DNA of 64,000 nucleotides from Myxococcaceae bacterium (GCA_016793095.1 JAEUJQ010000032.1:248001-312000), one strand, 5' to 3'; shown: positions 8,096 to 18,165, counted from the first letter of the stretch. Made by a program: numbers and translations. Notes: generated by a model not told the origin, from the sequence alone.

Positions 8096-11053
8096 ATGGC
8101 CCAGCGTCTGGCCCAGCACCTGTTGGCGAAGGGCCTCGTCTCGGCGCGGCTCGTCGATGAGGCGCTCAAACGAGCCGAGCGCTCGAAGACCGGCCTCGAC
8201 ACGGCGCTGCTGGCCCTCAACGCCATCTCCGAGGCAGGCGTGCTGCAGGCCATCAGCGACGTCAGCGGCATTCGCCTGGTGAACCTGTCGGACTTCGAGC
8301 CGAACGCCGAGGCCGGGCCGTTGATGCCCTACAAGATGTCGAAGCAGCTCGGGGTGGTGCCGCTGTCGCTCGACGGCCAGACGCTGCACGTCGCCTGCGC
8401 CTACCCGGTGCCCACCTCCCAACTGAAGGACGTCGGCTTTCTGCTCGGCCGCAAGCTCGAGCTGTGGGTCGCGCTCGAAGCGCGGGTACGCGACTGGCAG
8501 TCCGTCATCTACGGCCAGCCGCTCGAGCCGGCGGTCGCGGCGGTGCTGAAGCAGCTCGACCCGTCTCGGCCCGCGCCGAGGGTCGCCCCGCCCGAGGACG
8601 AGCGCCCGCCGATTCACGACAACCCGCCCCTGCCCGAGAAGCCGCTCCTCGGGAGCGAGACCGACTCCCTGTCCATCGAGGTGGTGGAGCGCGAGCTCGA
8701 CGGGCTGTCGGAGAAGCCGCTGCTGCTGACGACGCCCAAGAAGAAGAAGAAGCGCATCGAGGTGGTGGACGAGCCGAGCGTGGTGGTGACGGCCGACGCG
8801 GTGCCGCTGGGCGAAGGCGAGGAGCACCACACCACGGTGCTCGACCCGACCGCGTACTCGCGGTTCGCGCGGGGCGGCGACGACTCGGGCGCGCAGCCGG
8901 TGCCGCTCGACGAGCATGACAGCACGCGGGTGCTCGATCTGAAGGGCTACGCGAACTTCGCGAAGCAGCTCTCGACGACCGAGGGCCAGGCCGCGAACGC
9001 GCTGGTGTTCCCCGGCGGGGTGCTGCCGCCGCGCACCTCGGCGCCGCCCCCACCGCCTCCCGTGATGCCGCCCGTCGCGTTCCTGCAGCCCGCGTCGCCC
9101 GCGCGCCCGCCGCCCGAGAAGGTGGAGCTCAAGGCCGACGCGAAGGCCCAGCCGCAGGCCAGGCAGAAGCCGGCGAAGGCGCCGCTGCCGCCGCCGCCGC
9201 ACGCGCACCCCACGCCGCCAGAGCCGAGGCCGCTGGGCGCGACGTCAGCGAGGGTGGACGAGACGGACTTCTCTGACGTGAACGCCGAGGTGCTGCACGC
9301 GACGAAGAGCCCGGGGCCGCAGGTACCACCCGAGCCACCGCCGGTGCTGCCGAGTCCCTCGAGGCCGCAGCCCTCGTTCACCGGTGCGACGGCGGTGCCC
9401 TCTGCGCCCCTGCCTGCGGCGCGCCACGTCGTGCCCCTCACCGGGCCCTACAGCCAGGTGGAGCCTGAGCCGACGCCGCACGCGCCCCTGCCGCCCCCAC
9501 CCGTGGAGGCCCCTGCCCAGGAAGCGTGGTCGGTGCCGCCTCCCGGAGCCTCGCCCGTGTGGCAGTCCTCGGCGGCGCTGGCGGCGTCGCAGCCCGTCTA
9601 CCCGGCCCCGCCCGGGCTCGCGCCGTCGTCGGCGATGGAGTGGACGCTGGCGCAGGCCCGCCAGTCGCTGAAGGACTACACCCACGACCGCGACGCGCTC
9701 ATCAACGTGGTGCTCGAGTATGGGCGCCGGGCGTTCGACTTCGTCGCGGCCTTCGCGGTGGTGCGGGGCGCGGCGGTGGGCTGGGACTCACGCGGCGACG
9801 GCGACAACGCGGCGGTGCGCAGGTTCGCGGTGCCGCTCGACACCGCCAGCGTCTTCCGCACGGTGGCGCTCACGCGAGGCAGCTACGTCGGGCCGCTGCC
9901 ACCTGACGCGCTCACGCAGCACTACCTGGCGATCCTCGGCCGTGCCCCCCGCACCGTCTTCCTCTGGCCCATCGAGGTGCAGTCGAAGCTGGTGGCGATG
10001 CTGTACGGCGACTGCGGCTCGAACCCGGTGTCGCAGCGCCGCCTGTCGGACTTCATCCTCTTCTGCCGCGATCTGCCGACCTCGTTCCACGACCTCATCC
10101 TCTTCCGGAAGCAGAACCCGCGCGCGCCGCAGGCCTTCGCCGAGCGACAGGAGCCAGCGCACGAGCCCATCGCGCCCGGCATCAGCGACGTGCCGACGGA
10201 CGCCGAGTGGTTCAACGGCCTCATCGCGCTGCTGACCGGACCGGATCCGTCGGAGCGCTCGATGGCGATGCTCGAGCTGATGAAGACGCCAGAGGCCTCG
10301 GCGGCGGCGTTGGCGCACGCGTTCCCGGGGCCCTCCGCGTGGTCGCGGTTGCCGGTGGTGGAGCTGCCCGAGCCGGACGAGCTGGGGCCCATTCCCGGAG
10401 CGCTGACGCGGCTGGGGCACCCGGCCGCCACCGCCATCGCGCCGCTGCTCGACTCGTCGGACTCCGACGCGCGGTACCTGGCGCTGCTCACGGCGGGGAG
10501 CCTGCGCTACCCCGAGGTCATCGACGGGGTGCTGAGGGGGCTGTTCGACCTCGAGCCCGACATCTCGTCGGCGGCGCGGGCGGCGGCGACCTCGCTGCGC
10601 TACCTGCCGACGTTCCAGGCGCGGCTGCACGAGCTGCGGCGAGAGCTGGCATCGACGGACCCGCTGCGGCGGTCGTTGGCGGCGCGGGCGCTCGGCGTGC
10701 TGCACGATCGGGAAGCCATCGACGGGCTGATCAACCTGACCGGCAGCGAGGACGAGCTTGTGGCGACGTCGGCCGCCGAGGCGCTGAAGGAGATCACCCG
10801 CGCCAACCACGGCCCGAACCCGCGGGGGTGGACGGCCTGGTACGCGCGGGCGCGCTCGCTGCGACGCCTCGAGTGGTTGCTCGACGCGCTGGCGAGCGAC
10901 GAGTTCGACCTGAGGCTCTCGGCCATCGAGGAGCTGTCACGCGTCTTCGGCGACAACTACGGCTTCTTCGCCGATGGGCCACCGGCTGAGCGGCTCGCCG
11001 CGCTGGAGCAGTGGCAGGCGGTCGTCGCGTCGCGGCCCGATCTCGACATCTGA
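8096..11053 (+). CDS. GspE/PilB N-terminal-domain protein with HEAT repeats, no ATPase domain
   Basis: A 985-residue protein. Residues 1-150 match the MshEN/GspE N-terminal domain of type II secretion and type IV pilus ATPases (LAQHLLAKGLVSARLVDEAL, YKMSKQLGVVPLSLDGQTL). These domains can bind cyclic-di-GMP or partner proteins. Residues 150-520 are Pro-rich linker with a KKKKKR cluster. A globular middle region follows at about 525-700, and the C-terminus is HEAT-like helical repeats (SDARYLALLTAGSLRYPEVI, RRSLAARALGVLHDREAIDG). There is no Walker motif. It could be a regulatory scaffold that senses through the N-domain. An ATPase lacking this N-domain is encoded at 52914. Confidence 0.85.
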   Translation: MAQRLAQHLLAKGLVSARLVDEALKRAERSKTGLDTALLALNAISEAGVLQAISDVSGIRLVNLSDFEPNAEAGPLMPYKMSKQLGVVPLSLDGQTLHVACAYPVPTSQLKDVGFLLGRKLELWVALEARVRDWQSVIYGQPLEPAVAAVLKQLDPSRPAPRVAPPEDERPPIHDNPPLPEKPLLGSETDSLSIEVVERELDGLSEKPLLLTTPKKKKKRIEVVDEPSVVVTADAVPLGEGEEHHTTVLDPTAYSRFARGGDDSGAQPVPLDEHDSTRVLDLKGYANFAKQLSTTEGQAANALVFPGGVLPPRTSAPPPPPPVMPPVAFLQPASPARPPPEKVELKADAKAQPQARQKPAKAPLPPPPHAHPTPPEPRPLGATSARVDETDFSDVNAEVLHATKSPGPQVPPEPPPVLPSPSRPQPSFTGATAVPSAPLPAARHVVPLTGPYSQVEPEPTPHAPLPPPPVEAPAQEAWSVPPPGASPVWQSSAALAASQPVYPAPPGLAPSSAMEWTLAQARQSLKDYTHDRDALINVVLEYGRRAFDFVAAFAVVRGAAVGWDSRGDGDNAAVRRFAVPLDTASVFRTVALTRGSYVGPLPPDALTQHYLAILGRAPRTVFLWPIEVQSKLVAMLYGDCGSNPVSQRRLSDFILFCRDLPTSFHDLILFRKQNPRAPQAFAERQEPAHEPIAPGISDVPTDAEWFNGLIALLTGPDPSERSMAMLELMKTPEASAAALAHAFPGPSAWSRLPVVELPEPDELGPIPGALTRLGHPAATAIAPLLDSSDSDARYLALLTAGSLRYPEVIDGVLRGLFDLEPDISSAARAAATSLRYLPTFQARLHELRRELASTDPLRRSLAARALGVLHDREAIDGLINLTGSEDELVATSAAEALKEITRANHGPNPRGWTAWYARARSLRRLEWLLDALASDEFDLRLSAIEELSRVFGDNYGFFADGPPAERLAALEQWQAVVASRPDLDI

Positions 11054-11070
11054 AAGACACGCCGGCTGCG

Positions 11071-12003
11071 CTACTTCGTCGGCGCGCCCGCTCGCGGAAG
11101 CTGGGCCTTGACCAGCGGCAGCTCGTGGCGCTTGCCCTCGACCGTCACCAGGACGACCGCCTCGCCGTCGTCGCGATACGTCGGACCGTCACCGCTCACC
11201 TCCGAGTGCCCTCGCAGCCAGCCGCGGCTCCGCTTCATGAGCGCGCCATCGGAGACGAGCGTGACGGCGGCCACCTCGTACTCGAGCTTCGAGCGCGTGA
11301 AGACTCGGGCGATCGGCAGGGTCTGCCAGAGGTTGGCGTTGATGGGGGCGGGGTCGATGGTCACGATCCGCTCGCAGTCTTCCGAGACGAAGCGGAGGTG
11401 CTCCTTCGGCATCTGGCAGGGCGCGGTCTCGGACCAGAGCACGCTGCCGTCCTTCTTCTCGCAGCGCACCTCGCAGCCCTTCGACACCTCCGTCGAGTGG
11501 AGCACCACCGCGCCGCTGTGGCTCGGCGTCGCCCAGCTCGACTCCTTGAGCATGAACTGTCGGGGGCCCCGCTGGCCTGGCAGCAGCGGGCCGAGGTCGA
11601 GCGGCTCGGCGTGCTCGGGCCAATGGGAGGCGTCGTGAGGGACGGGGCGCTGCAGGTCCGCGCTCATGGCCAGGGACACGGTGACGGGCCGCTGCGAAAG
11701 GCCGAAGAGGACGTCCACCGCGCCGTCGAAGTGGACCGCGACCGACCGCCGCAAGGTCTCTTCGCCGGGTGTCACGCGCACGGACGACGACATGGTGACG
11801 ATCCACCTGCCGCTCAGGCCGCGGGCGCTCACGAGGCGGGAGCCAGCCATGGCGAAGTCCCTCGCCTCGACGAGCGTCTCGTCGGCGGCGAGCTGTCGGA
11901 TGCTCGATTCGACCACGCGAGGGGCCGCGACGACTGCCAGCACCTGCCAGGCGCCCAGCAGGCCGAGGCCACCGAAGACGAGGGCAGTCGACAGACGGCG
12001 CAT
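11071..12003 (-). CDS. Secreted or membrane-anchored protein, unknown function
   Basis: A 310-residue protein with a single N-terminal hydrophobic segment (ALVFGGLGLLGAWQVLAVVAA) and no lipobox, so a signal peptide or membrane anchor. The rest is predicted extracytoplasmic, with Cys pairs around VSKGCEVRCEKKDG and VSEDCERIV that could form disulfides. I recognise no domain. It converges on the HEAT gene with only 17 bases between the stops. TACCGT sits 11 bases before the ATG as a weak -10 candidate. Confidence 0.72.
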   Translation of the reverse strand: MRRLSTALVFGGLGLLGAWQVLAVVAAPRVVESSIRQLAADETLVEARDFAMAGSRLVSARGLSGRWIVTMSSSVRVTPGEETLRRSVAVHFDGAVDVLFGLSQRPVTVSLAMSADLQRPVPHDASHWPEHAEPLDLGPLLPGQRGPRQFMLKESSWATPSHSGAVVLHSTEVSKGCEVRCEKKDGSVLWSETAPCQMPKEHLRFVSEDCERIVTIDPAPINANLWQTLPIARVFTRSKLEYEVAAVTLVSDGALMKRSRGWLRGHSEVSGDGPTYRDDGEAVVLVTVEGKRHELPLVKAQLPRAGAPTK

Positions 12004-12069
12004 GCGCGAAGGGAACGGTAACGCATTCGCCCGGTCGTCGTGCCATGAGTTGCGGGCGTCAGTCGCGAC

Positions 12070-15000
12070 TCACCCTTCCCAGTGCTCCAGCGCCCCACGC
12101 ACCCGCTTGTACCGCTCGAGCAGCTCGGCCTTCTTCGTCGTCACCACCACCATGAAGCCGACGATGGCGAGGCCGAGGGCCGAGAGGAACAAGGCTCCCA
12201 GCCGCGGCTCGCGCACGCCCCACCGCACCAGCGTCGCCACCACCGTGGTGACCAGGAACACCGAGCCGAGCGTCACGAAGCTGCGAATGCGCAGCGCGAT
12301 GCCCGCCGCCACGCCCGCCACGCACAGCGCGACGCACAGGAAGAAGGCCCCCGGCGCGTCGATGGCCAGCGGACGGAACGCGGCCGCCGCGTAGACGAGC
12401 CCCACTGACACCGCGCGCAGCCGCGCCGCCCACACCTCCCCCAGCTCCGACGAGAACAGGTGCACCAGCACCAGGCCCGACAGCCCCGCCGGCACCAGCA
12501 CGTACTGCGCCTCGCCCCACCCCAAGCCGAACCACAGCGTCACCACCGCCGTGTTGAAGGCCACCGCCGACGCGATGGACGCCAGCTTCGACGTGCCCGC
12601 CTGCGCCAGCAGCGCGTAGTGCACCGCGATGGCCACCAGCAGCGCCGCCATCGGCACCGGCGCTCCCCACGGAGCCAGCACCAGGCCCACCACCGGCCAC
12701 GCCATGGCCACCTGCCGCAGCGCCGCCGCCACGTCCGGCGTCGCCTCCGCGCTCCGCTGCCCGAGCACACCCGCCACGCCCGCCACCACCAACGCCGCGA
12801 CGGACTCCGGCAACCCGAGCGGACCGCCGAACAGCCCCCGCGTGAGCAGGAAGCCCGCTGAGAGCGCGAGCACGCCCAGCCACACGCCCGACGCCTCGTC
12901 CTCCTTCGCGTCACGCCACGCGAGCCACAGCGACAGGCCGACCGCGAGCACCACCGCCACCGCCTCCCGCCCATGGCCGCCCGGGCACAGCGCCGCGCCG
13001 GCCGCGAGCTCGACGATGGCCACTGCGCGCAGCGTCAGGCCAACGCCAGCGTGCTGCCGGACCCACGGCGACAGCGACGGCCGCAGCGCCACCAGCACCG
13101 AGGCCAGCGCGAACCACGGGAGGATGAGCGCCTTCGGCGCCCCCGACGACAGCGTCACGCCAGCCCACGCGAGCACGGCGTGCGAGGCCGCCCAGACCGC
13201 CGCCCAGCCCACCCACCGCAACGACGGCTTCGCGCGAACCACCGCCCACGCGGTGAGCGCCGCGAGGCTCCAACACACGGGCAACTGCCAGGCGTGCAGC
13301 GCCGCGCTCGGCACCAGCGACACCGCCACCAGCGCCCAGCCGGTGTGCAGCCGCGCCGGTGACGCGTCGCCTTCGCGCAGCGCCCCGAACCACGCCAGCC
13401 CAGCTCCGAACAGCGCCAACGTCACCGACGCGTCGAGCGGCTCCAACCGCAACCACAGCGTCAGCGCCACCAGCAGCGCCGCCACCACCGACTCCACCAC
13501 CCGCGGCGTCACCAGCAGCGCCAGCGCCGGCGCGAGCCACACCAGCGAGGGCTGCGGCGAGGCGAGCAGCACCATCACCGCGGCGCTGCTCCAGAGCGCG
13601 ACGTCCAGGTGCTTGCCCGGCGCTCCCAGGCGCTCCCACCCGTCCTCCACCGCCTCGAGCACGAAGCCCCGGCGCAGCGCGACCGCGCCCAGCGCCGCCG
13701 CCAGCGCCAGCCCCACCGTCCACGGCGCGAGCGTGAGGTCGCCGCGGGTGACGAGGAGCGGTAGATCGACCACCGCGGCGAGCAGGACCACCGGCACCAG
13801 CACCGCCAGGCCGAGCAACAGTACGACGCCCACCAGCGAGCCCACGAGCACCGCCTGCGTCGCCACGCCCGGGTGCAGCAGGAACCCGACGCTCGCGAGG
13901 CCCAGCGCCGACAGCGCCGCCGCCGGCTGAGAGAACTCCAACGACCGCGCCCCGAGCAGCGCCGAGGTCCTCTGCGGCAGGTGCCGGATGGCGAAGCCCA
14001 CCGCGAGCAGCGCGCCCACTGAGACGGCGCCGAGCAGCGGCGACGGAGCGAACGCCATCACGCACGCGACGAGCACCAGCCGCACCGCGAGCGCGCCCAC
14101 CGGCAGCACCAGGAGCGCGACCGCCCACGCGACGAAGACGACGGGCGAGAGCGGGAGGCTCACTGCCGCGAGCGTGGACAGGAGCGCCGAGAGCGCCGTC
14201 ACCGAAACGGTGAGCCGGTCCCGCACCAGCTCGCGCGCGCCGCTCCGCAGAGAGAACGCGACCGCCAGCGCGACCGCCGGCGCCGCCACCAGCCACGCGC
14301 CACCCACCCAGAACGCCGCCGCCGAGACGAGCGCCGTCGCGAACAGCCGCGCCGCCGGACGACGGAGCGCGACCGACCACACCACCGGCGCCGCCGCGGC
14401 CACCACCATCGGCAGCCACCGGATCGACGGCTCCAGCGTGAGGGCGGGACCGAGGAAGAGACCGCTCATCACCACCGCCGGCCACCCGAGGCGCTGACCG
14501 GCGAGCACCTTCGTCGTCAGGGACACCCGGTCGAGCAGCGCCAGGGCCGCGAGCCCCACCGCCAGCGCCGAGAAGGCCACGGGCAGGTGTGCCTCCGGCA
14601 GGTGCAGCGTCAGCTCGAGGCCGATCAGGAGCGACGCCAGCGGCACGGTCACCGCGGCGAGGAGCGCGGGGGTCGCGAGCACGGCGACGGCCGCCGCGAG
14701 CAGGAGGGACGGCGTGTCGAGGTCGAGGCAGCCCGTCAGCGCGAAGAGGACGCCCAGCGAAGCCAGCCACGTCGTGCGCCAGGTGCGCCCAGCCCGCACC
14801 GCCTGCACCGACGCCGACAGCACGACGATGCCGGCCAGCGCCTGCGGGACCAGCGGCGTCGGCCACGGGAAGGGCCCCTCGGGCAGGAGTGAGGACAGCG
14901 CCAGCGCCCAGCCGCACGCCTCGAGCACCACCGCCGCGGCGCGCTCGGAGCTGCGCGCGCAGAGGAAGAAGGCGGCCGCCGAGACGAGCAGGACGACGCC

Positions 15001-17394
15001 TGGCCACACCGGCCCGATGACGAGCACGCTCCACGCCACCGCCGACAACGCGCCCACGACCGCCATCAGCCGGCCGCTCCGCCACCGCCCGCCGAGGAGC
15101 GTCAGGCCCGCCGCGCCCACCGACGCGAGGGCGAGCGTGAGCGGCGCGAAGTCGGGGCTCAGCCAGCGCGCCGCCGTCACCACCGTGAGGAGCGGCGCGA
15201 ACCAGGCGACGTCGAGCAGCTCCACCGACTCCAGCTCGCGAGCCACCACCACGAGCGCCGCCGCAGACAGGCCCACCGAGAGCGTCACCAGGAACGACGG
15301 CGCCGCGAGCAGGCCCGCGCCGACACCCCACAGCCCGAGCACGCCGGCTCCGACGGACAACGCCAGGCGGTGGTGGGTCGTCTTCAGCACCGGCAACGCC
15401 AGCGCGAGCGCGATGACACCCACCGCGACCGGCGCCTGCAGGCCGATGGACAACGCCGCCGCCGCGCAGCCCGCGCCCAGCACGCCGGCGATGGTCAACG
15501 GCAGGCGACCCGAGCGCAGCGCGAGCAGCAGCGTCATCACCGCCAGCACCGGCGTCGCGATGACCGCGGGCCGCGCGTCCGTGCCCAGCGACACCACCGC
15601 CAGCAGCGACGACAACGCCGAAGCGACCGCGGTGGTGTCGAGCAGCACACGGCCCTCGCGCCGCGTCAGCGGGTCCGCCGAGCGCGCCCACCGCTCCGCG
15701 AGCACGCCCATGCCGACGACGAAGAGGACCGCGTACACCGAGCCGTAGCTCGCCGGCAGCGGCGCCGTGGAGTAGCCGAGCTGCGCCTTGAGCGCCGTGT
15801 ACGCGTCGCGCACCACCTGCGGGACGAGCTGATCGATGCGCTGGTAGGCCAGGTACGCGAACGCGTAGGCGACCGGCAGCCAGCGGGCGGAGTTGAGCGA
15901 GACGCGCTCGCGGGCGAACGACCAGGCAGTGGCGGCTCCCAGCAACGCCGTCACCACGAAGGCCGGCTTCGGCGTGAAGACGTCGATGGAGGCGAACAGC
16001 AGCCCGACCTGCGCCACCACCACCAGCACCGAGAGCGCATCGGCCGCGCGCGTCGGCGGCTTCGCGAGCCACCGCGCCGAAGCCACGCCCGCCGCCAGCG
16101 TCGGCGCCAGCAGCGTCAGCGTGAGCGGCAGCCCGGCCATCACCAGCGCCACCTCGAGCCGCGCCGCGAAGAGGGTCACCGTCCAGGCGAAGGCCGCCAC
16201 CAGGAAACGCGCCGCGCCGGCCTGTTCTCTCGGCCCCGACGCGAAGGCCCACGCCGCGAGCCCGACCGGCACTGCCACCAGCCACGTCGCGTGCACGCCC
16301 AGCCCGGTGACGAGCGGCGCCACGCCCATCATCGCGGCCGCCAGCCCCGCTGAGAGCCCCACTGCCTTCGCGCCCCTCGCGTCGACGCGCGCGGTCGTGC
16401 GGTGCGCCAGCCACCCCGACACCCCCGCCCAGCCCACCACGAGCGGCCAGAAGAGGAGCGGCGTGTCCGACACGAGGCCCTGGCCGGCCGGCGTTCCAGC
16501 GCCCACGGCCACCGTCGCCAGCGGCGCCATCGCGGCCGACAGGCGCTCGAGCATGCGCCCGGCCGGCGCCGTCACCTCGCGCCGAAGCAGGAACTTCGCC
16601 CACGCGAAGAAGGCCAGCGTCCACCCCGCCGCGAGGCCGAAGACGGTGACCGCGCGGAGCAGCGTCGTCATCTCGCTCCACGCGTCCGCCACGAGCCAGT
16701 ACACGCCTGCGAGGATGAGGAAGCCGCCGACGAACCAGCCCACCGAGTCGGTGAGGAACGGCTTCCACACCCGCGACCAGGAGGAAGCGGCCTCGACCAC
16801 GCGCGACTCCGCCGAGGCTGGCGCCATGGCCTCGAGCGGATGAACGACCGGGACCCCAGCGGCCTCGGCAGCGCTCGTCTCGTCGGGCGGCGCAGCCTGG
16901 CGCGACAGCCCGGGCTGCTCGTGAACCGTGTCGCTCGCCGCGGACACGGAGTCCGCGTGCGCCACGCTGGCCATGTCAGCTGGAGCGCCCTCCACCTGCC
17001 CCGCGCCGCTCGCCACCGACACGGAGTCCGCGTGCGCCACGCTGGCCATGTCAGCTGGAGCGCCCTCCACCTGCCCCGACGCGAGCGCGTCGGCCAGCAC
17101 GGTAGACTTCGCGGTGGGCAGCCCCTCGTTCGCGATCGCGCCGCCGCTCACCGGGACCGGCTCCAGCTCGGCCCGCATCCAGGCTGCTTCGCGTGCGTAG
17201 AACTCGCGCAACCGCTGCGCATCGCCCCGACCCACCAGGGTCACGTCCCACCGCGGAATCTCGCCGAGCAACCAGTCGACCTTCGAGAGTTCCTCGTGAA
17301 TTCGATCGGCGTCCCGCCGTTGGAGCCGTGTGCCACACAGCACGCAGAAGGTGGTCGAAGGTGGTCGCTGACGACTGCACGTGTCGCAGTACAT
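12070..17394 (-). CDS. Giant polytopic membrane protein with N-terminal zinc ribbon
   Basis: A 1774-residue protein. It starts MYCDTCSRQ with a two-knuckle zinc ribbon, CDTC...CVLC, in the first 25 residues. A charged cytoplasmic region follows, then a linker with a 25-residue unit repeated in tandem (QVEGAPADMASVAHADS). From about residue 235 nearly the whole chain is dozens of hydrophobic helices rich in Ala, Leu, Val and Gly with short loops. There are no transporter or glycosyltransferase motifs that I can name; related proteins are annotated as uncharacterised DUF2157-like or integral membrane proteins. An upstream in-frame start would run into the divergent response-regulator promoter, so ATG 17394 is preferred. 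Function unknown. Confidence 0.8.
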   Translation of the reverse strand: MYCDTCSRQRPPSTTFCVLCGTRLQRRDADRIHEELSKVDWLLGEIPRWDVTLVGRGDAQRLREFYAREAAWMRAELEPVPVSGGAIANEGLPTAKSTVLADALASGQVEGAPADMASVAHADSVSVASGAGQVEGAPADMASVAHADSVSAASDTVHEQPGLSRQAAPPDETSAAEAAGVPVVHPLEAMAPASAESRVVEAASSWSRVWKPFLTDSVGWFVGGFLILAGVYWLVADAWSEMTTLLRAVTVFGLAAGWTLAFFAWAKFLLRREVTAPAGRMLERLSAAMAPLATVAVGAGTPAGQGLVSDTPLLFWPLVVGWAGVSGWLAHRTTARVDARGAKAVGLSAGLAAAMMGVAPLVTGLGVHATWLVAVPVGLAAWAFASGPREQAGAARFLVAAFAWTVTLFAARLEVALVMAGLPLTLTLLAPTLAAGVASARWLAKPPTRAADALSVLVVVAQVGLLFASIDVFTPKPAFVVTALLGAATAWSFARERVSLNSARWLPVAYAFAYLAYQRIDQLVPQVVRDAYTALKAQLGYSTAPLPASYGSVYAVLFVVGMGVLAERWARSADPLTRREGRVLLDTTAVASALSSLLAVVSLGTDARPAVIATPVLAVMTLLLALRSGRLPLTIAGVLGAGCAAAALSIGLQAPVAVGVIALALALPVLKTTHHRLALSVGAGVLGLWGVGAGLLAAPSFLVTLSVGLSAAALVVVARELESVELLDVAWFAPLLTVVTAARWLSPDFAPLTLALASVGAAGLTLLGGRWRSGRLMAVVGALSAVAWSVLVIGPVWPGVVLLVSAAAFFLCARSSERAAAVVLEACGWALALSSLLPEGPFPWPTPLVPQALAGIVVLSASVQAVRAGRTWRTTWLASLGVLFALTGCLDLDTPSLLLAAAVAVLATPALLAAVTVPLASLLIGLELTLHLPEAHLPVAFSALAVGLAALALLDRVSLTTKVLAGQRLGWPAVVMSGLFLGPALTLEPSIRWLPMVVAAAAPVVWSVALRRPAARLFATALVSAAAFWVGGAWLVAAPAVALAVAFSLRSGARELVRDRLTVSVTALSALLSTLAAVSLPLSPVVFVAWAVALLVLPVGALAVRLVLVACVMAFAPSPLLGAVSVGALLAVGFAIRHLPQRTSALLGARSLEFSQPAAALSALGLASVGFLLHPGVATQAVLVGSLVGVVLLLGLAVLVPVVLLAAVVDLPLLVTRGDLTLAPWTVGLALAAALGAVALRRGFVLEAVEDGWERLGAPGKHLDVALWSSAAVMVLLASPQPSLVWLAPALALLVTPRVVESVVAALLVALTLWLRLEPLDASVTLALFGAGLAWFGALREGDASPARLHTGWALVAVSLVPSAALHAWQLPVCWSLAALTAWAVVRAKPSLRWVGWAAVWAASHAVLAWAGVTLSSGAPKALILPWFALASVLVALRPSLSPWVRQHAGVGLTLRAVAIVELAAGAALCPGGHGREAVAVVLAVGLSLWLAWRDAKEDEASGVWLGVLALSAGFLLTRGLFGGPLGLPESVAALVVAGVAGVLGQRSAEATPDVAAALRQVAMAWPVVGLVLAPWGAPVPMAALLVAIAVHYALLAQAGTSKLASIASAVAFNTAVVTLWFGLGWGEAQYVLVPAGLSGLVLVHLFSSELGEVWAARLRAVSVGLVYAAAAFRPLAIDAPGAFFLCVALCVAGVAAGIALRIRSFVTLGSVFLVTTVVATLVRWGVREPRLGALFLSALGLAIVGFMVVVTTKKAELLERYKRVRGALEHWEG
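16943..17078 (-). repeat. Tandem 61-bp repeat within the giant membrane protein gene
   Basis: Bases 16943-17003 and 17018-17078 are identical. The spacing of 75 bases keeps the frame and encodes two copies of a 25-residue linker unit containing EGAPADMASV. Perfect identity implies a recent duplication. Confidence 0.92.
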
Positions 17395-17492
17395 GCCTTC
17401 GGGGAGTTCATTCCTGTGGCCACCGCCAAGCTGGCGCGACAGAAATAGAGGAGCAGGTCCGCTGCGCAGGGACTTGCGCAAGCAGGGCAAGG

Positions 17493-17498
17493 TAGAGT
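17493..17498 (+). promoter_or_regulatory. Possible -10 element of the response-regulator gene
   Basis: TAGAGT lies 7 bases before an in-frame GTG at 17506. Transcription from here would either be leaderless at GTG 17506 or leave a 15-base leader carrying GGTGAG before ATG 17521. No clear -35 is visible. Confidence 0.35.
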
Positions 17499-17520
17499 CA
17501 CCATCGTGGGTGAGCCATCC

Positions 17521-18156
17521 ATGGCAGAGTCGACGGCCGTTCGGAGAATCGAAGAGGCACGCACCCGGGTGCTCGTCGCCGAAGACGAGGCCGTCACGCG
17601 CCACCTGCTCTCCTCGACGCTGACGCGCTTCGGGTACGACGTCATCGCCGTCTCCGACGGTGACCAGGCGTGGACCGTACTCTCCGGGCCGACGCCGCCG
17701 CTGCTCGCGCTGCTCGACTGGCAGATGCCCGGCCTCGACGGCCCGCAGATCTGTCAGAAGGTGCGCGACCGCACGGGCGGCTCCTACGCCTACCTGCTGC
17801 TCGTCACCTCACGCTCGTCGAAGGCAGACGTGGTCGAAGGGCTCTCGGCGGGCGCCGACGACTTCATCACCAAGCCCGTGGACACCGAGGAACTGCGCGC
17901 GCGCCTGCGCGTCGGCGAGCGGGTGTTGAAGCTCGAGCAGAGCCTCGCCGATCAGATCGTCCGCCTGCAGGAAGAGAAAGCGCACGTGCAGGAGCTGCAG
18001 GGCATGATCCCCATCTGCATGCACTGCAAACGCGTGCGCAACACCGAGCAGATCTGGGAGCGCGTCGAGACGTACATCGAGGCGCACTCGATGGCGAAGT
18101 TCAGCCACGCCCTCTGCCAGAACTGCCTCGACGAGTACTACCCCGAAGAGGAGTGA
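17521..18156 (+). CDS. Orphan response regulator with coiled coil and C-terminal Cys knuckles
   Basis: A 211-residue protein. Residues 18-140 are a receiver domain: acidic pocket VLVAEDEAVT, phospho-acceptor Asp66 in LLDWQMPG, and Lys in DFITKPVD. A coiled coil follows (QSLADQIVRLQEEKAHVQEL), then a conserved tail, GMIPICMHCKRVRNTEQIW ending FSHALCQNCLDEYYPE, with two CxxC pairs that probably bind a metal. This tail is widespread after receiver or PAS domains and is not DNA-binding, so output is likely by protein contact. No histidine kinase is nearby. ATG 17521 has GGTGAG 6 bases upstream; GTG 17506 would add five residues. Confidence 0.9.
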   Translation: MAESTAVRRIEEARTRVLVAEDEAVTRHLLSSTLTRFGYDVIAVSDGDQAWTVLSGPTPPLLALLDWQMPGLDGPQICQKVRDRTGGSYAYLLLVTSRSSKADVVEGLSAGADDFITKPVDTEELRARLRVGERVLKLEQSLADQIVRLQEEKAHVQELQGMIPICMHCKRVRNTEQIWERVETYIEAHSMAKFSHALCQNCLDEYYPEEE

Positions 18157-18165
18157 GGCCGCTCG

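Noticed and set aside
12911-16768. A 1285-codon minus-strand open frame overlapping the giant membrane protein gene
   Set aside because: It is a shadow of the true frame: Arg/Gly/Ala-rich, with no membrane helices or motifs, and open only because of high GC at third positions.
17341-17370. Adjacent 10-bp repeats containing GGTGGTCG as another copy of the intergenic element
   Set aside because: They lie inside the coding sequence for the zinc ribbon and lack the inverted-repeat context, so chance is more likely.
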